Notes: a model not told the origin generated them from the letters alone. A stretch of 64,000 nt of DNA from Lysinibacillus sp. JNUCC-52 (GCF_015999545.1 NZ_CP065546.1:1612001-1676000), one strand, 5' to 3'; counted from the stretch's first letter, positions 47,644 through 59,012 are shown. A program made the numbers and translations.

Positions 47644-49002
47644 TTATTTAAACAATGAATCAAAGCCTGGTAATTTCATCTTTTTCTTACCTTTACCAGT
47701 CGCCATACCTGTCATTTGTTTCATCATTTTTTTCATTTCATCAAATTGTTTTAATAAACGATTTACCTCTTGAATAGACGTACCTGAACCTTTTGCAATA
47801 CGTTTTTTACGGTTGCCGTTAATAATTTCAGGATTTGTCTTTTCAGCCTTTGTCATCGAGTAAATAATGGCTTCTACACGACCCATTTGCTTATCATCCA
47901 CTTTGACATTGTCTAAGCCTTTAATTTTGCCTGCACCTGGTAGCATTTTTAATATTTCGTCGAGTGGGCCCATTTTTTTCACTTGCTGTAATTGCTCAAC
48001 AAAATCATCGAGTGTAAAGCTTTGCGTTTTGAACTTTTCTTCTAGTTCTTTCGCTTTTGCTTCGTCGACGTTTGCCTGCGCCTTTTCAATTAGTGATAAA
48101 ACATCACCCATTCCTAAAATACGAGATGCCATACGCTCTGGATGGAATGGTTCAAGAGCGTCCATTTTTTCACCCATACCGACAAATTTAATCGGCTTCT
48201 GTGTTACAGAACGGATAGATAATGCCGCACCACCACGTGTATCCCCATCAAGCTTAGTTAATACAACACCTGTGATGCCGACTGCCTCATTAAAGCTTTC
48301 CGCCACGTTTACGGCGTCCTGACCAGTCATAGCATCTACTACTAGGAATACTTCGTCTGGCTCTTTAAGCGCACGAATATCCTTTAATTCTTGCATTAAA
48401 TCCTCATCGATATGCAAGCGACCTGCAGTATCAATAATTACGACATCATGATGCTCTTCTTTTGCTAGTTCAATTGCCTGGCGAGCGATTTCAACTGGTG
48501 ATACGTCTGTGCCTAAAGCAAAAACAGGTAAAGATAGTTGCTTTCCTAATGTTTGTAATTGTTGAACCGCAGCTGGGCGGTAAACGTCAGCAGCAACTAA
48601 TAATGGTTTACGATTATATTTTTTACGTAAAATATTTGCTAATTTCCCAGAAGTTGTTGTTTTACCCGCACCTTGCAAACCGACCATCATAATGACAGTT
48701 GGGGGCTTTGTATTAAATTTAATCGGGCTTTGTTCGCCGCCCATCAGCTCTGTTAATTCGTCTTGAACGATTTTAATGACTTGTTGCCCTGGTGTTAAGC
48801 TTTGCATAACATCTACACCGACAGCACGTTCACTTACCTTTTTAACGAATTCTTTGACTACTTTTAAGTTAACATCCGCCTCGATTAAAGCAAATCGGAC
48901 TTCACGCATCATTTCTTTTACGTCTTGTTCCGATACTTTTCCTTTACCTTTAATCTTTTGGATCGTTCCTTGGAGTCGTTCCGCTAATCCTTCAAAAGCC
49001 AC
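47644..49002 (-). CDS. ffh: Signal recognition particle protein Ffh
   Basis: A 452-aa SRP54 GTPase. The N and G domains include GLQGAGKTTTSGKLA, DVYRPAAVQQL, DTAGRLHIDEDL and TKLDGDTRGGA. The Met-rich M domain (about 300-452) carries SGTSIQEVNRLLKQFDEMKKM, which binds 4.5S RNA and signal peptides. The start is GTG with AGGAGG eight bases upstream. The 4.5S RNA gene is not in the window. Confidence 0.97.
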   Translation of the reverse strand: MAFEGLAERLQGTIQKIKGKGKVSEQDVKEMMREVRFALIEADVNLKVVKEFVKKVSERAVGVDVMQSLTPGQQVIKIVQDELTELMGGEQSPIKFNTKPPTVIMMVGLQGAGKTTTSGKLANILRKKYNRKPLLVAADVYRPAAVQQLQTLGKQLSLPVFALGTDVSPVEIARQAIELAKEEHHDVVIIDTAGRLHIDEDLMQELKDIRALKEPDEVFLVVDAMTGQDAVNVAESFNEAVGITGVVLTKLDGDTRGGAALSIRSVTQKPIKFVGMGEKMDALEPFHPERMASRILGMGDVLSLIEKAQANVDEAKAKELEEKFKTQSFTLDDFVEQLQQVKKMGPLDEILKMLPGAGKIKGLDNVKVDDKQMGRVEAIIYSMTKAEKTNPEIINGNRKKRIAKGSGTSIQEVNRLLKQFDEMKKMMKQMTGMATGKGKKKMKLPGFDSLFK

Positions 49003-49014
49003 TGCTTTCGCCTC

Positions 49015-49350
49015 CTAATCCCATTCTTTCAACTGCTCAATAAGCGCCAACTGCTCCTCAACCGTCATACTTTTTTCCGTAATCCCAGCTGTAAGTCGCG
49101 CAAGCATTTGCGTGCGTTGTTGAAATTTTTCCAGTAAACATAGTTTTTCTTCATATTCTTCAAGCATCGCTTCAGTTCGACGAATATTATCATAAACAGC
49201 TTGACGTGAAACCCCATATGATTCAGCGATTTCTCCAAGTGAGTGATCATCTAAATAATAGAGTTCCATATAACTTCTTTGCTTATCTGTTAATAATGCT
49301 TGATAAAAGTCGAAGAGAAAGTTCATGCGTGTTGTTTTTTCAAGTAGCAT
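49015..49350 (-). CDS. ylxM: YlxM, SRP-associated helix-turn-helix protein
   Basis: A 111-aa sigma-70-region-4-like protein with [26 protein letters not shown]. It always precedes ffh in Firmicutes and influences SRP assembly in streptococci. The ATG at 49350 has GGGGGAG upstream; an earlier in-frame start at 49386 overlaps the promoter and is rejected. Confidence 0.92.
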   Translation of the reverse strand: MLLEKTTRMNFLFDFYQALLTDKQRSYMELYYLDDHSLGEIAESYGVSRQAVYDNIRRTEAMLEEYEEKLCLLEKFQQRTQMLARLTAGITEKSMTVEEQLALIEQLKEWD

Positions 49351-49381
49351 CGAGTTTCTCCCCCCGTTGTTTGTCATTTGT

Positions 49382-49411
49382 ATCATAACGAAAAGCGCCC
49401 GTCTGTGTCAA
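49382..49411 (-). promoter_or_regulatory. Promoter of ylxM-ffh
   Basis: A strong minus-strand match: TTGACA, 18-bp spacer, TATGAT. Transcription would start about 25 bases before the ylxM ATG and could continue through ffh to rpsP. Confidence 0.75.
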
Positions 49412-49547
49412 GGTAATCTCCTTGTCTAAAAGCCTTCTATTAGCCGATTTAAGTATTCTTCCATCATTAGCTAGTATTTCTCTTTTAAACACGCATTTCA
49501 CCTTTATACAGTCGAGCGCTCGTTCTATCCACTACAAATTGCTATTA

Positions 49548-50795
49548 TTATTCTTCGCTATTTTCTAGCTCTTTATCTAAGCCTTCTGCAAACAAGCCAT
49601 ATACATAACGTTCTGCATCAAATGGCTGTAGATCGTCCATCTTTTCACCTAGACCAACGAATTTCACAGGAATATGCAATTTATTTCGAATGGCTAGCAC
49701 AATACCACCTTTTGCAGTCCCATCAAGTTTCGTCAAGACAATACCCGTTACGTTTGTTACTTCTTTAAACGTTTGTGCCTGCACAAGCGCATTTTGACCA
49801 GTAGTCGCATCTAATGCTAACAATACCTCATGTGGCGCATCTGGTATTTCCCGCGAAATAACACGATGTACTTTTTCTAACTCGTTCATTAAGTTCACTT
49901 TGTTTTGTAGGCGACCCGCAGTATCACAAATTAAAACGTCCGCTTTACGATTTTTCGCTGCGCGTATTGCATCATACATGACTGCTGCTGGATCCGAGCC
50001 TTCAGACTGCTTAATCACTTCACAGCCAACACGGTCTCCCCACACTTGTAATTGATCAATCGCACCTGCACGGAACGTATCTCCCGCTGCTAATACGACC
50101 GTTTTTCCTTCTGATTTAAGACGACGTGCCAATTTGCCAATTGTTGTTGTTTTCCCAACACCGTTTACGCCAACAAATAAAATAACAGTTAGCTCACCAT
50201 TAGGTTGCATATTTAGTTCAATTAAATCTTCTTCACCTTGCTCATAAATTTCCACAAGTTTCTCAGAAATAATGGTTTGGATACCGTTTGTATCTTTAAT
50301 ATTTTTACGTTGAACCTCGAAGCGTAGTTTATCCATAAGTTCCATCACTGTTTCAAAGCCAACGTCTGCTTGTAATAATAAATCTTCTAGCTCTTCAAAG
50401 AAATCTTCGTCTACTTTACGATAACGTGCAACTAAATCATTGACCTTAGAAGTAAATGAATTACGTGTTTTTTCAAGACCTGCTTTAAATTTTTGTGTAA
50501 TGGACCACGCAGAAGGTTTTTTTTCAGATACTACTTCCTCTACAACAGCAATTTCCTGCACTTCTTCCACTTTTTCTTCCTCTACTACATTGGTAGTCTC
50601 TACAACAGCAATGTCTTCATTTGTTGATTGCTCTTGCTTTTCTTCTACTTCTACGTTAGATGTTTCAAGTAGAGCAGGTTCTGCTGTGTCTTCATGCTGT
50701 AAATCGGCTGATTGCTCTTCGCCTATCGATTCTACTTTTTCTTCTTCTGTTGGATTTCCAACCAACTTATCTTTTAAACGTTTAAAAAAACTCAT
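49548..50795 (-). CDS. ftsY: SRP receptor GTPase FtsY
   Basis: A 415-aa protein. An acidic Glu-rich N-terminal A domain (about 15-90) is followed by N and G domains with GVNGVGKTTTIGKLARR, DTFRAGAIDQL, DTAGRLQNKVNLM and TKLDGTAKGG. It docks SRP-ribosome complexes at the membrane. It overlaps smc by four bases. The gap to ylxM has only the promoter. Confidence 0.97.
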   Translation of the reverse strand: MSFFKRLKDKLVGNPTEEEKVESIGEEQSADLQHEDTAEPALLETSNVEVEEKQEQSTNEDIAVVETTNVVEEEKVEEVQEIAVVEEVVSEKKPSAWSITQKFKAGLEKTRNSFTSKVNDLVARYRKVDEDFFEELEDLLLQADVGFETVMELMDKLRFEVQRKNIKDTNGIQTIISEKLVEIYEQGEEDLIELNMQPNGELTVILFVGVNGVGKTTTIGKLARRLKSEGKTVVLAAGDTFRAGAIDQLQVWGDRVGCEVIKQSEGSDPAAVMYDAIRAAKNRKADVLICDTAGRLQNKVNLMNELEKVHRVISREIPDAPHEVLLALDATTGQNALVQAQTFKEVTNVTGIVLTKLDGTAKGGIVLAIRNKLHIPVKFVGLGEKMDDLQPFDAERYVYGLFAEGLDKELENSEE

Positions 50796-53700
50796 GCTTG
50801 TTCGCTCCTTTGCTCCGCAAGTACGGGTTCATCTTCTAATTTTACTGATACAAGTTTTGATACACCTGATTCCTGCATCGTAATACCATACAGTACGTCA
50901 GCCCCCTCCATTGTACCTTTACGATGTGTAATGACAATAAATTGGGTATTGCGACTAAACTTCTTCAAGTATTCGCTGTATCGAACAACATTTGCCTCGT
51001 CTAATGCCGCTTCTACTTCATCGAGAATACAGAACGGCACAGGTCTTATATTTAAAATCGAGAATAGTAAAGCAATTGCAGTAAGTGCACGTTCACCACC
51101 AGAAAGCAAGCTTAAGTTTTGCAGCTTCTTCCCAGGAGGTTGGGCAACAATTTCAATGCCCGTTTCAAGCATATTGTTTGGATCTAATAATACTAAATCC
51201 GCCTGACCACCACCAAATAATTCGCGGAAAACAAGTTTGAATTGCTCTCGAATGGCAAAAAACGTCTCACTAAAGCGCAGTGTCATTTCTTCATCCATTT
51301 CTTTAATCGCTTCGTGTAACGTGTCTTGCGCTGCAAGTAAATCTTCACGCTGCTCTGTTAAAAAAGAATGACGCTCTTGGACACGCTCAAATTCATCAAT
51401 CGCACTTAAATTCACAGGACCTAATTCTTCAATAGATTTTTTCAATAGCTTGACACGACGTCTCATATGCTCTTCATCTTCAATTGATAAAGCGACTTCC
51501 ATTGCTTCCTCAAACGTTAGTTGATAGTTTTCTTCGAGCTGATCATTATAATTATTCATCTCAAATTCTACGCGGCTTCGCTTCAATTCATTCGCACGTA
51601 TTGCTTCTATGAAGCCTTTATGTATACGTTGCAATTCCTTTAGCTGCTCTTCTAACGTTGCTAGCTCTTGTTGTTGGGCTGCTTTTTCATCTTTTTTCTG
51701 TGAAATTGTAACTTGTAATGTTTCTCTTCTAGCCTTCCACGTAGCAACTTGTGCCTCTACCTCTTCATCACTCAACAATTTTGTCGATTCATCAGATTGA
51801 AGCCATATTATTTCCTGAGAAATATTGTCGACTTTTTGTCGAGCTTTGTTTAACTGTAGCGCAAGTTCTGCAGTTGCAATTTGTACTTGGGACATTTGTT
51901 CCTGCATTACCGCCAATTGTGAACGTTTTTCAGCAGTTTGTTCACGAAGAACATCCTTTTCCGTTTCACTTTGTAATTTCACTTTACCTAGTTGCTCTAC
52001 CGTTTCATTAATCTCCACTAACTCTAATGCAAGAGCTGCTAAACGTAGCGTTGCTGCTTCCTTTTGAGCAAGCAGTGATTCTTCACGTGTCTTAACATCC
52101 AGCGTTTCATTGGAGGCAAATGACACTCGGGCTGACAAGCTTTTTTCAACAACTTCTAATTCCCGAATACGACTTGCCTGTTGCATCTCTTCTTTACGTA
52201 ACTGATCGCCTTCAAGTTTTAATTGTTCCAATGTTTCTCGCAACGATGACAATGTTTCCTTTTCCGTTGCTACAGCCTGCTCTGCGCTATAAATCGATGT
52301 CTCTAGCGCTTCGAGTTTGGCAATTAAACCATCTAACTCCGCTTTTCTCGTAAATAACGAAGATTGTTGTTTTGCAGCACCACCTGTTAAAGAACCGCCA
52401 GCATTAACAATATCTCCTTCGAGTGTTACTACACGATAACGGAAACCACATAAACGTGCTATTTGACTAGCACCTTCTAAATTTGATGCCACGATCACAT
52501 TGCCAAGTAAATTTTCTACGATAGAGCGATAATTTTCATCAAATGTCACAAGTGCATCTGCCATTTGCACGAATGCAGGATGCTCCGTTGCAAGCTGAAT
52601 CGAAGATAAATTTATTTTGCGTGATTTCATGACCGTTTTCGGTAAAAATGTCGCTCGGCCAGCTCTTTTTTGTTTTAACCACTTGATGGCCTGTTGAGCG
52701 TTCTGTTCATTCGACGTCACAATATGCTGTGATGCAGCACCTAAAGCTGTTTCAATCGCTTGTGAATACTTCCCATCGACCTGAATTAATTCTGCCACTG
52801 CACCTTCAATGCCAAATAATTCACCTTTGTCACGAGCTAATAATACTTCTTTAACGCCGTGGAAGAAGCCTGAAAAGTCTGCTTCTAGCTCTGCTAATGT
52901 GTCTTTTCTAGCTTTTAACTGTTGCTGATGCTGATAAGCTTTGTATAGCATTTCCTGCTTTTCGTTAAAAGAACTATTCACATTTTTAAATTGAATTTGT
53001 AACGCTTCATATTGCTCTAGCTTTTTTTGCAGCTCCGTTGTCGTTGCTATATGTGTACCAACAAGTGACTCTTTCTCTGTGACAACTTCAATAAGCTCTT
53101 GCCCAATTTCATCCGTTTGGTCTGTCATACGCGCGGCCATTGCTTTTTGTTGCGATAGTTGTTGATCAATATTTTTTAGTTCATTTTTTACTGTTGCTTC
53201 TTCATTTAACGAATCGATATAACGGTTTTTATGCCCTTCAATTTCTTGTTCTATTTCTGTAACCGAACGATTTAATGATTGTTCTAATTGTTTAATAATT
53301 TGCTTTAAAGTTGAGACTTCCTGTTGCTTTTCAGTAAACAACTGTTTTTTCTCAAGCTCCTGTGCCGTTAGATCTTCTACTTCACTTTTCGCTTCTTGCA
53401 ATGATGCATTCAACTGCTGTAATTGATTCGTTGCATTTTGTCGCTTCTCAGCCATTAAAGCTTTACGACCATCCCAACGCTCCATTTCCATTGTGGCATC
53501 GACAAGCTCTGATTGTGCCGCATCCAATACAACATCAAGCTCTTTTAAATGTTTACGAATTGCAGCAGATTGGGTTTCAAAAGCTTGAATATTACTAGCA
53601 TGTTTTTGCTCTGTTTCAGCTAACTGCGTATATTCTTCTTTCAATGCATGCAAAGATTGTGCACAATTTTTTAAATCGTGCACAAGAATCGCAATATCAA

Positions 53701-54373
53701 AATCTTTTAGCTCCGTGGACATTTGCACATAATCTCTTGCACTAGAAGCTTGTATTTGCAAAGGCTCCAAACGGCTATCTAACTCATGCAAAATATCTAA
53801 AACACGGTATAAGTTTTCATCTGTTTCTACAAGTTTATGCTCAGCTTTTTTCTTTCGTAGCTTGTATTTTAATACACCAGCCGCCTCTTCAAATATAGAG
53901 CGACGGTCGTCAGGACGGCTATTTAAAATTTCATCGACACGGCCTTGGGAAATTATCGAGAAAGCCTCTTTCCCAAGTCCTGAGTCCATAAACAAGTCCG
54001 TAATATCCTTCAGGCGACACTGCTGGTTATTTAATAAATATTCACTATCACCTGAACGGTATACGCGTCTTGTTACGCTTACCTCTGTGTACGAAAAAGC
54101 AAGCTGTTCATCAGTATTATCTAAAATTAATGTTACCTCTGCAAAGTTTAGTGGCTTTCGAGAGTCACTCCCAGCAAAAATAACATCTTCCATTTTTGCC
54201 CCACGCAACGACTTTGCCGATTGCTCCCCGAGTACCCAACGAATAGCATCAGTTACATTACTTTTCCCACTGCCATTAGGTCCAACAACAGCTGTAACAC
54301 CTGGTACAAAATCAATACCAATGCGCTCCGCAAAAGATTTAAAGCCAATCACTTCGAGTCGTTTTAGGAACAT
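50792..54373 (-). CDS. smc: Chromosome partition protein SMC
   Basis: A 1193-aa condensin ATPase. Walker A GPNGSGKSNVTDAIRWVLGE lies at about 32-51. Two long coiled coils flank a hinge (about 505-660, with LAELEADFSGFFHGVKEVL at its start and CGFRYRVVTLEGD). The C-terminal signature SLLSGGERALTAIALL and Walker B FCILDEVEAALDEANV complete the head. It follows rnc by three bases. Confidence 0.98.
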   Translation of the reverse strand: MFLKRLEVIGFKSFAERIGIDFVPGVTAVVGPNGSGKSNVTDAIRWVLGEQSAKSLRGAKMEDVIFAGSDSRKPLNFAEVTLILDNTDEQLAFSYTEVSVTRRVYRSGDSEYLLNNQQCRLKDITDLFMDSGLGKEAFSIISQGRVDEILNSRPDDRRSIFEEAAGVLKYKLRKKKAEHKLVETDENLYRVLDILHELDSRLEPLQIQASSARDYVQMSTELKDFDIAILVHDLKNCAQSLHALKEEYTQLAETEQKHASNIQAFETQSAAIRKHLKELDVVLDAAQSELVDATMEMERWDGRKALMAEKRQNATNQLQQLNASLQEAKSEVEDLTAQELEKKQLFTEKQQEVSTLKQIIKQLEQSLNRSVTEIEQEIEGHKNRYIDSLNEEATVKNELKNIDQQLSQQKAMAARMTDQTDEIGQELIEVVTEKESLVGTHIATTTELQKKLEQYEALQIQFKNVNSSFNEKQEMLYKAYQHQQQLKARKDTLAELEADFSGFFHGVKEVLLARDKGELFGIEGAVAELIQVDGKYSQAIETALGAASQHIVTSNEQNAQQAIKWLKQKRAGRATFLPKTVMKSRKINLSSIQLATEHPAFVQMADALVTFDENYRSIVENLLGNVIVASNLEGASQIARLCGFRYRVVTLEGDIVNAGGSLTGGAAKQQSSLFTRKAELDGLIAKLEALETSIYSAEQAVATEKETLSSLRETLEQLKLEGDQLRKEEMQQASRIRELEVVEKSLSARVSFASNETLDVKTREESLLAQKEAATLRLAALALELVEINETVEQLGKVKLQSETEKDVLREQTAEKRSQLAVMQEQMSQVQIATAELALQLNKARQKVDNISQEIIWLQSDESTKLLSDEEVEAQVATWKARRETLQVTISQKKDEKAAQQQELATLEEQLKELQRIHKGFIEAIRANELKRSRVEFEMNNYNDQLEENYQLTFEEAMEVALSIEDEEHMRRRVKLLKKSIEELGPVNLSAIDEFERVQERHSFLTEQREDLLAAQDTLHEAIKEMDEEMTLRFSETFFAIREQFKLVFRELFGGGQADLVLLDPNNMLETGIEIVAQPPGKKLQNLSLLSGGERALTAIALLFSILNIRPVPFCILDEVEAALDEANVVRYSEYLKKFSRNTQFIVITHRKGTMEGADVLYGITMQESGVSKLVSVKLEDEPVLAEQRSEQA

Positions 54374-54376
54374 CTA

Positions 54377-55141
54377 TTAAGCCTCCTCTTTAGCAGAATG
54401 CTCACGCATCATACGCATAGCGCATTGTGCTGCTTGTTGTTCAGCTTCTTTTTTCGATTTCCCTCGACCGATACCAAGCTCTTGTCCATTTAATAATACG
54501 CTCGATACAAAGGTACGGTTATGCGCTGGGCCCTTTTCATCGATAATCTCATAATGAAGAAGACCGTTGTTTGTTTGCTGTACCATTTCTTGTAACTGGC
54601 TTTTAAAATCCATCACATGCGAAAAAGCACCGACTTCTACTTTTGGGAACACGATTCGTTCTAAAAATGTCACGACCGTTTGCAAATCCTGATCTAAATA
54701 AAGGGCACCTACAAATGATTCAAAAACATCTGCAAGTAGCGCTGGGCGTTCCCGTCCTCCTGTTAACTCCTCACCTTTTCCAAGCAATACAAAGCGACCA
54801 AAGCCCAACTCATTTGCAAAAATAACAAGTGATGGCTCACAAACGATCGATGCGCGGAGTTTTGTTAATTCACCCTCGCTCATATGCGGGTATTTCTCAA
54901 AAAGGTATTTAGAAACAGATAGTTCAAGTACTGCGTCACCTAAAAATTCGAGACGCTCATTATCCGTAAACAATTTACGGCGATGCTCATTCACATAAGA
55001 TGAATGCGTGAATGCTTGATACAATAAATTTTTATTAATAAATGTGATATTTAATTCATGCTGTAACAGCTCGAATTGATTGCGTACCTTTTCAGGAAGT
55101 ACGCCTGATTTCTGCATATTTCCTTTTCTTCTCATAGCCAT
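54377..55141 (-). CDS. rnc: Ribonuclease III
   Basis: A 254-aa double-strand-specific RNase. The catalytic domain contains [17 protein letters not shown] and [17 protein letters not shown] (acidic metal ligands), followed by a dsRNA-binding domain with [20 protein letters not shown]. The start at 55141 is uncertain: AGGAAGG is 11 bases away and another ATG lies eight codons inside. Confidence 0.95.
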   Translation of the reverse strand: MAMRRKGNMQKSGVLPEKVRNQFELLQHELNITFINKNLLYQAFTHSSYVNEHRRKLFTDNERLEFLGDAVLELSVSKYLFEKYPHMSEGELTKLRASIVCEPSLVIFANELGFGRFVLLGKGEELTGGRERPALLADVFESFVGALYLDQDLQTVVTFLERIVFPKVEVGAFSHVMDFKSQLQEMVQQTNNGLLHYEIIDEKGPAHNRTFVSSVLLNGQELGIGRGKSKKEAEQQAAQCAMRMMREHSAKEEA

Positions 55142-55177
55142 TGAACAATCTGCCTTCCTAATAGTTTCTACCGTCTT

Positions 55178-55206
55178 AGTGTACCTTTTTCAAGGCATTT
55201 ATGCAA
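55178..55206 (-). promoter_or_regulatory. Promoter of rnc-smc-ftsY
   Basis: Minus-strand TTGCAT, 17-bp spacer, TACACT, about 37 bases before the rnc ATG and after the acpP terminator. Confidence 0.6.
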
Positions 55207-55261
55207 AAGTATTTCGGCTAAAATACAATGTTTTGGAAGTTTTAACGTAATTTTTTTACAA

Positions 55262-55314
55262 AAATAAAAAAAGGCACGCAAATCGTTCGAAAAACGAACC
55301 ATTTCGTACCTTTA
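55262..55314 (-). terminator. Terminator of the fapR-plsX-fabDG-acpP operon
   Basis: A long hairpin (arms about 55294-55312 and 55271-55289, few mismatches, 5-base loop) followed by T7 on the minus strand. The 55142-55429 gap also holds a second hairpin and the rnc promoter. Confidence 0.88.
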
Positions 55315-55320
55315 AAATAC

Positions 55321-55348
55321 ATCAAAGCATAAACGATTATGCTTTGAT
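55321..55348 (-). repeat. Second hairpin in the acpP 3' region
   Basis: A perfect 12-bp stem ATCAAAGCATAA/TTATGCTTTGAT with a 4-base loop, just upstream of the terminator hairpin. It lacks its own T-run, so it may stabilise the acpP mRNA 3' end rather than terminate. Confidence 0.65.
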
Positions 55349-55429
55349 GAAAGTATTCAATGAAATCAGATTTTTATTATGCAATCTTAAAAGGTTGCAA
55401 TCGAAATCTGTAACATCTGCCAGAGGCGA

Positions 55430-55666
55430 TTAGTTAATTTTACCTTCGATGTATGAAATAGCAGAACCTACTGTTGAGATTTTTTCAGCATCTTCATCAG
55501 AAATTTCCATATCGAATTCGTCTTCAAGCTCCATAACAAGCTCAACAACGTCTAATGAGTCAGCACCTAAATCATCACGGAAAGAAGCTTCTAATGTTAC
55601 TTCACTTTCTTCAACACCTAAACGGTCCACGATTACTTTTGTTACGCGTTCTAATACTGTAGTCAA
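55430..55666 (-). CDS. acpP: Acyl carrier protein
   Basis: A 78-aa carrier with Ser37 in [19 protein letters not shown] as the phosphopantetheine site. The TTG at 55666 is chosen because GGGAGGTG is correctly spaced and the product matches the family start; the GTG at 55675 overlaps the ribosome site. It is the last gene of the fap/fab operon. Confidence 0.95.
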   Translation of the reverse strand: MTTVLERVTKVIVDRLGVEESEVTLEASFRDDLGADSLDVVELVMELEDEFDMEISDEDAEKISTVGSAISYIEGKIN

Positions 55667-55726
55667 AACTTTCACCTCCCCTCAAATGATTATACAAAAA
55701 TTTTATATTTATGCTATAGCATAATA

Positions 55727-56473
55727 TTACATCACCATGCCGCCGTCAATATGTAGCGTTTGACCCGTCATATAGTTTGCTTCATCCGAAGCTAAAAACG
55801 CAACGGCTTTTGCAATATCCTCTGGTTGCCCAAGTTTAGCAAGTGGAATTTGCGTAAGCATACCTTGTTTTATCTCTTCTGGAAGCTGTTCAGTCATTTC
55901 TGTTTCAATAAAGCCTGGTGCAATTGCATTCACTAAAATATTACGTGATGCAAGTTCCTTAGCAGTTGTTTTTGTTAAGCCAATTACGCCCGCTTTTGCT
56001 GCTACATAGTTAGCTTGCCCAGCATTACCTGCTACACCAACGATAGAAGAAATATTAATAATACGTCCTGCACGTTGCTTCATCATTTGACGAGTAACAG
56101 CTTTTGTACAAAGGAATACACCTTTTAAGTTAGTATTAAGAACATCGTCCCATTCTTCTTCCTTCATTCGCATTAATAAATTATCGCGTGTAATACCTGC
56201 ATTATTCACTAAAATATCAAGTGAGCCAAATGTTTTAACTGCAGCATCCATCAGAGCAGTAACTTCTTCTGTTTTTGAAACACTTGCCTGTACTGCAAGC
56301 GCCTCACCACCATTTGCTTGAATTGCCGCCACAACTTCTTCCGCTTTTGCTTGTGAGCCACTATAGTTTACAACTACCTTTGCACCTTCATCAGCAAGCT
56401 TTAACGCAATTGCACGTCCAATTCCTCGTGAAGCACCTGTTACAACTGCAACTTTCCCTTCTAATTTACGCAT
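55727..56473 (-). CDS. fabG: 3-oxoacyl-ACP reductase FabG
   Basis: A 248-aa short-chain dehydrogenase of fatty acid elongation. The NADPH site is [17 protein letters not shown], with NNAG at about 88-91 and the Ser-Tyr-Lys triad in ISSIVGVAG and NYVAAKAG. It overlaps fabD by eight bases. Confidence 0.97.
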   Translation of the reverse strand: MRKLEGKVAVVTGASRGIGRAIALKLADEGAKVVVNYSGSQAKAEEVVAAIQANGGEALAVQASVSKTEEVTALMDAAVKTFGSLDILVNNAGITRDNLLMRMKEEEWDDVLNTNLKGVFLCTKAVTRQMMKQRAGRIINISSIVGVAGNAGQANYVAAKAGVIGLTKTTAKELASRNILVNAIAPGFIETEMTEQLPEEIKQGMLTQIPLAKLGQPEDIAKAVAFLASDEANYMTGQTLHIDGGMVM

Positions 56474-57419
56474 TGATTGTCCACTCCTTCGACGCTTCTA
56501 ATACTGCTTCTAATGAAGCTTCATCATATACACAATACGTTGCCACTGAACGATCTACTTTCTTTACTAAGCCACTTAGCACTTTGCCAGGTCCACACTC
56601 GATAAATACATCGACACCTTGCGCAATCATTTCACGTACTGATGCTTCCCATTGTACTGCACTATATACCTGTTCCACTAATTCTTGTTGAATAGCTGGC
56701 ACATCTGACAATTCTTTAGCTTTAACGTTGCCGATTACTGGAATTTGCGGTGCCGATAAAGTAATATCTGCTAATGTTTCCTGTAATTTACTAGATGAAG
56801 GTCGCATTAATTCTGAATGGAAAGGTCCACTTACAACTAATGGAATAGCACGTTTAGCGCCCGCTTCTTTAGCGGCAACTGAAGCCTTGTCAACGCCTTC
56901 TTTTGTTCCAGAAATAACGATTTGTCCTGGACAGTTGACGTTTGCAACTTGTACTACATCGCCATCAGCTGTTACTTTTTCAGTCACTTCATGCAATGCA
57001 TCTAGCTCCATACCAAGAATAGCAGCCATAGCCCCTTGCCCTGCTGGCACAGCTTCGTTCATAAATAAACCTCGTTTATGAACAATTGCAACAGCATCCT
57101 CAAACGATAAAACCCCTGCAATAACTAATGCACCATATTCTCCAAGTGAGTGACCAGCTGCAAAATTCGGTGTAATACCTGCAGCGCGTAATTTCTCAGC
57201 GACCATAACACCTGTCGTTAATAACGCTGGCTGTGCATGATATGTTAGTGTTAATTCTTCAGCAGGTCCCTCTAGCATTAATTTAGATAAGTCAAAACCA
57301 AGTGTTTTATTAGCACTTTCGTAAAAGGCTTTACTTTCTTGTGAGTTGCTTACAAATTCTTGGCCCATACCAACCGCTTGAGAGCCTTGGCCTGGAAATA
57401 TAAATGCGATTTTCGTCAT
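56466..57419 (-). CDS. fabD: Malonyl-CoA:ACP transacylase FabD
   Basis: A 317-aa acyltransferase. [14 protein letters not shown] is the N-terminal motif, the nucleophile Ser lies in [12 protein letters not shown] (about Ser92), and His lies in SGPFHSELM. It supplies malonyl-ACP for elongation. AAAGGGGA precedes the ATG. Confidence 0.97.
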   Translation of the reverse strand: MTKIAFIFPGQGSQAVGMGQEFVSNSQESKAFYESANKTLGFDLSKLMLEGPAEELTLTYHAQPALLTTGVMVAEKLRAAGITPNFAAGHSLGEYGALVIAGVLSFEDAVAIVHKRGLFMNEAVPAGQGAMAAILGMELDALHEVTEKVTADGDVVQVANVNCPGQIVISGTKEGVDKASVAAKEAGAKRAIPLVVSGPFHSELMRPSSSKLQETLADITLSAPQIPVIGNVKAKELSDVPAIQQELVEQVYSAVQWEASVREMIAQGVDVFIECGPGKVLSGLVKKVDRSVATYCVYDEASLEAVLEASKEWTINA

Positions 57420-57438
57420 TTCTTATTAATCCCCTTTG

Positions 57439-58431
57439 TTAGTCAATTTCTAAGTGACGTACTGTATCTGTTATCGTTGAAATAACCGTATGCTCTACCA
57501 TCGTATTCGCTTGACGTATTGCACTAAAGATTGCTTTTGCATTCGATGATCCATGCGCTTTAATAACAGGCGCTTGCAAACCAAACAAACCTGCCCCGCC
57601 ATACTCTGTGTAGTCCATTTTATTTTTCAAGTCACGTAAATTATTCTTCATAAGTGCTGCTGAAATTTTTGTTTTTGTAGAAGACATAAATGCCTCTTTT
57701 AACATCTTAAATAATGCGCCTGCTGTTCCCTCAATCGACTTTAGCACCATATTGCCCGTAAATCCATCTGTTACAACAACATCAGCGACCCCATCGAGTA
57801 AATCACGCGCTTCGACATTGCCGACAAAATTTAAGTCGGCTTCTTTTAGTAATTCAAAAGCAGCCTTCGTTAAATCATTTCCTTTTTTATCTTCAGTCCC
57901 GATATTTAACAATCCAATACGAGGCTTTTGTAGACCGCCTACTTTTTTAGCGTAAATATCACCCATAATTGCATATTGCAGTAAATGCTCTGGTCGTGCG
58001 TCCGCATTGGCACCTAGGTCGAGCATTAAAAAGCCTTTACCATCAAGCGTCGGTAATGTCGTTGCTAAAGCTGGTCGCGCAATTCCTTCGATACGACCTA
58101 CTTTAAACAAACCGCCTGCCATTAGTGCGCCTGTATTGCCAGCTGAAAGGCAAGCGTCTGCTGTACCTTCTTCAACCGCATCCATCATTTTCGCCATTGA
58201 TGAATCCTTTTTACGTCGTACAGCACGTGCAGGATCATCTGTCCCTTCAACCACTTCTTCACAATGGATAACTGTTAAGCGATCGTGCATTTTTAAAAAT
58301 GGGTCGAGCTTTTCTTGCTGTCCATATAATTGTATTTCCAAATTTGGAATTTGTTCTAATGCTAATAATGCACCTTCCACTACTGATTTCGGTGCATTGT
58401 CGCCACCCATTCCATCAAGTGCTAATTTCAT
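57439..58431 (-). CDS. plsX: Phosphate acyltransferase PlsX
   Basis: A 330-aa enzyme that converts acyl-ACP to acyl-phosphate for phospholipid synthesis. [22 protein letters not shown] and [13 protein letters not shown] are diagnostic. It lies two bases after fapR, the usual operon in Bacillales. Confidence 0.97.
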   Translation of the reverse strand: MKLALDGMGGDNAPKSVVEGALLALEQIPNLEIQLYGQQEKLDPFLKMHDRLTVIHCEEVVEGTDDPARAVRRKKDSSMAKMMDAVEEGTADACLSAGNTGALMAGGLFKVGRIEGIARPALATTLPTLDGKGFLMLDLGANADARPEHLLQYAIMGDIYAKKVGGLQKPRIGLLNIGTEDKKGNDLTKAAFELLKEADLNFVGNVEARDLLDGVADVVVTDGFTGNMVLKSIEGTAGALFKMLKEAFMSSTKTKISAALMKNNLRDLKNKMDYTEYGGAGLFGLQAPVIKAHGSSNAKAIFSAIRQANTMVEHTVISTITDTVRHLEID

Positions 58432-58433
58432 AC

Positions 58434-59012
58434 TTATTCACCCTTACCTTTCGTGCGGTACATATCAAATTCACCAACAAAAACAGTTTCACCATTCACA
58501 GTCGATATAATCTCAACTTTTGTACGATGGCGTTCATCATCTCTTCCGACAACGACCGCCTTAGTTATAACACGATTTCCTGCTTTAACAGGTTTCACAA
58601 ATGTAATATTGGAGTGCACTGTTAAAGCAAGCTCATCATCTATAACCGCTACAGCTAATGAGTTTGCCTGGGCAAATAAATGATGTCCACGCGCGATGCC
58701 ATTGCGCTGAAATACATGCTCTTCTTTTACATCAAATATAGATATTGCACGATTATCTAGTTCTATATCAATAATTTCACCGATGACTTCATCAATCGGT
58801 AATGATTTTACTTCATTTTCATATGTTTTCGAAGCTACATCTTTAATTCGTTCTCGCAATTCTGGAATTGCTAGTTCCATGCGATCTAAACGAATTGTTT
58901 GTACACTTACCTGAAACTCCGACGCTAATTGTTCATCTGTGACGAATGGGTTTTCCGCAATCGTTTCAGATAATAATCGCTGTCGCTCTTTTTTCGTTCG
59001 TCTCAACGTCAT
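58434..59012 (-). CDS. fapR: Malonyl-CoA-responsive lipid repressor FapR
   Basis: A 192-aa repressor with an N-terminal helix-turn-helix ([21 protein letters not shown], about 25-45) and a C-terminal hot-dog domain that binds malonyl-CoA (about 70-188). A matching operator lies 22 bases upstream of its start, consistent with autoregulation of the operon. Confidence 0.97.
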   Translation of the reverse strand: MTLRRTKKERQRLLSETIAENPFVTDEQLASEFQVSVQTIRLDRMELAIPELRERIKDVASKTYENEVKSLPIDEVIGEIIDIELDNRAISIFDVKEEHVFQRNGIARGHHLFAQANSLAVAVIDDELALTVHSNITFVKPVKAGNRVITKAVVVGRDDERHRTKVEIISTVNGETVFVGEFDMYRTKGKGE

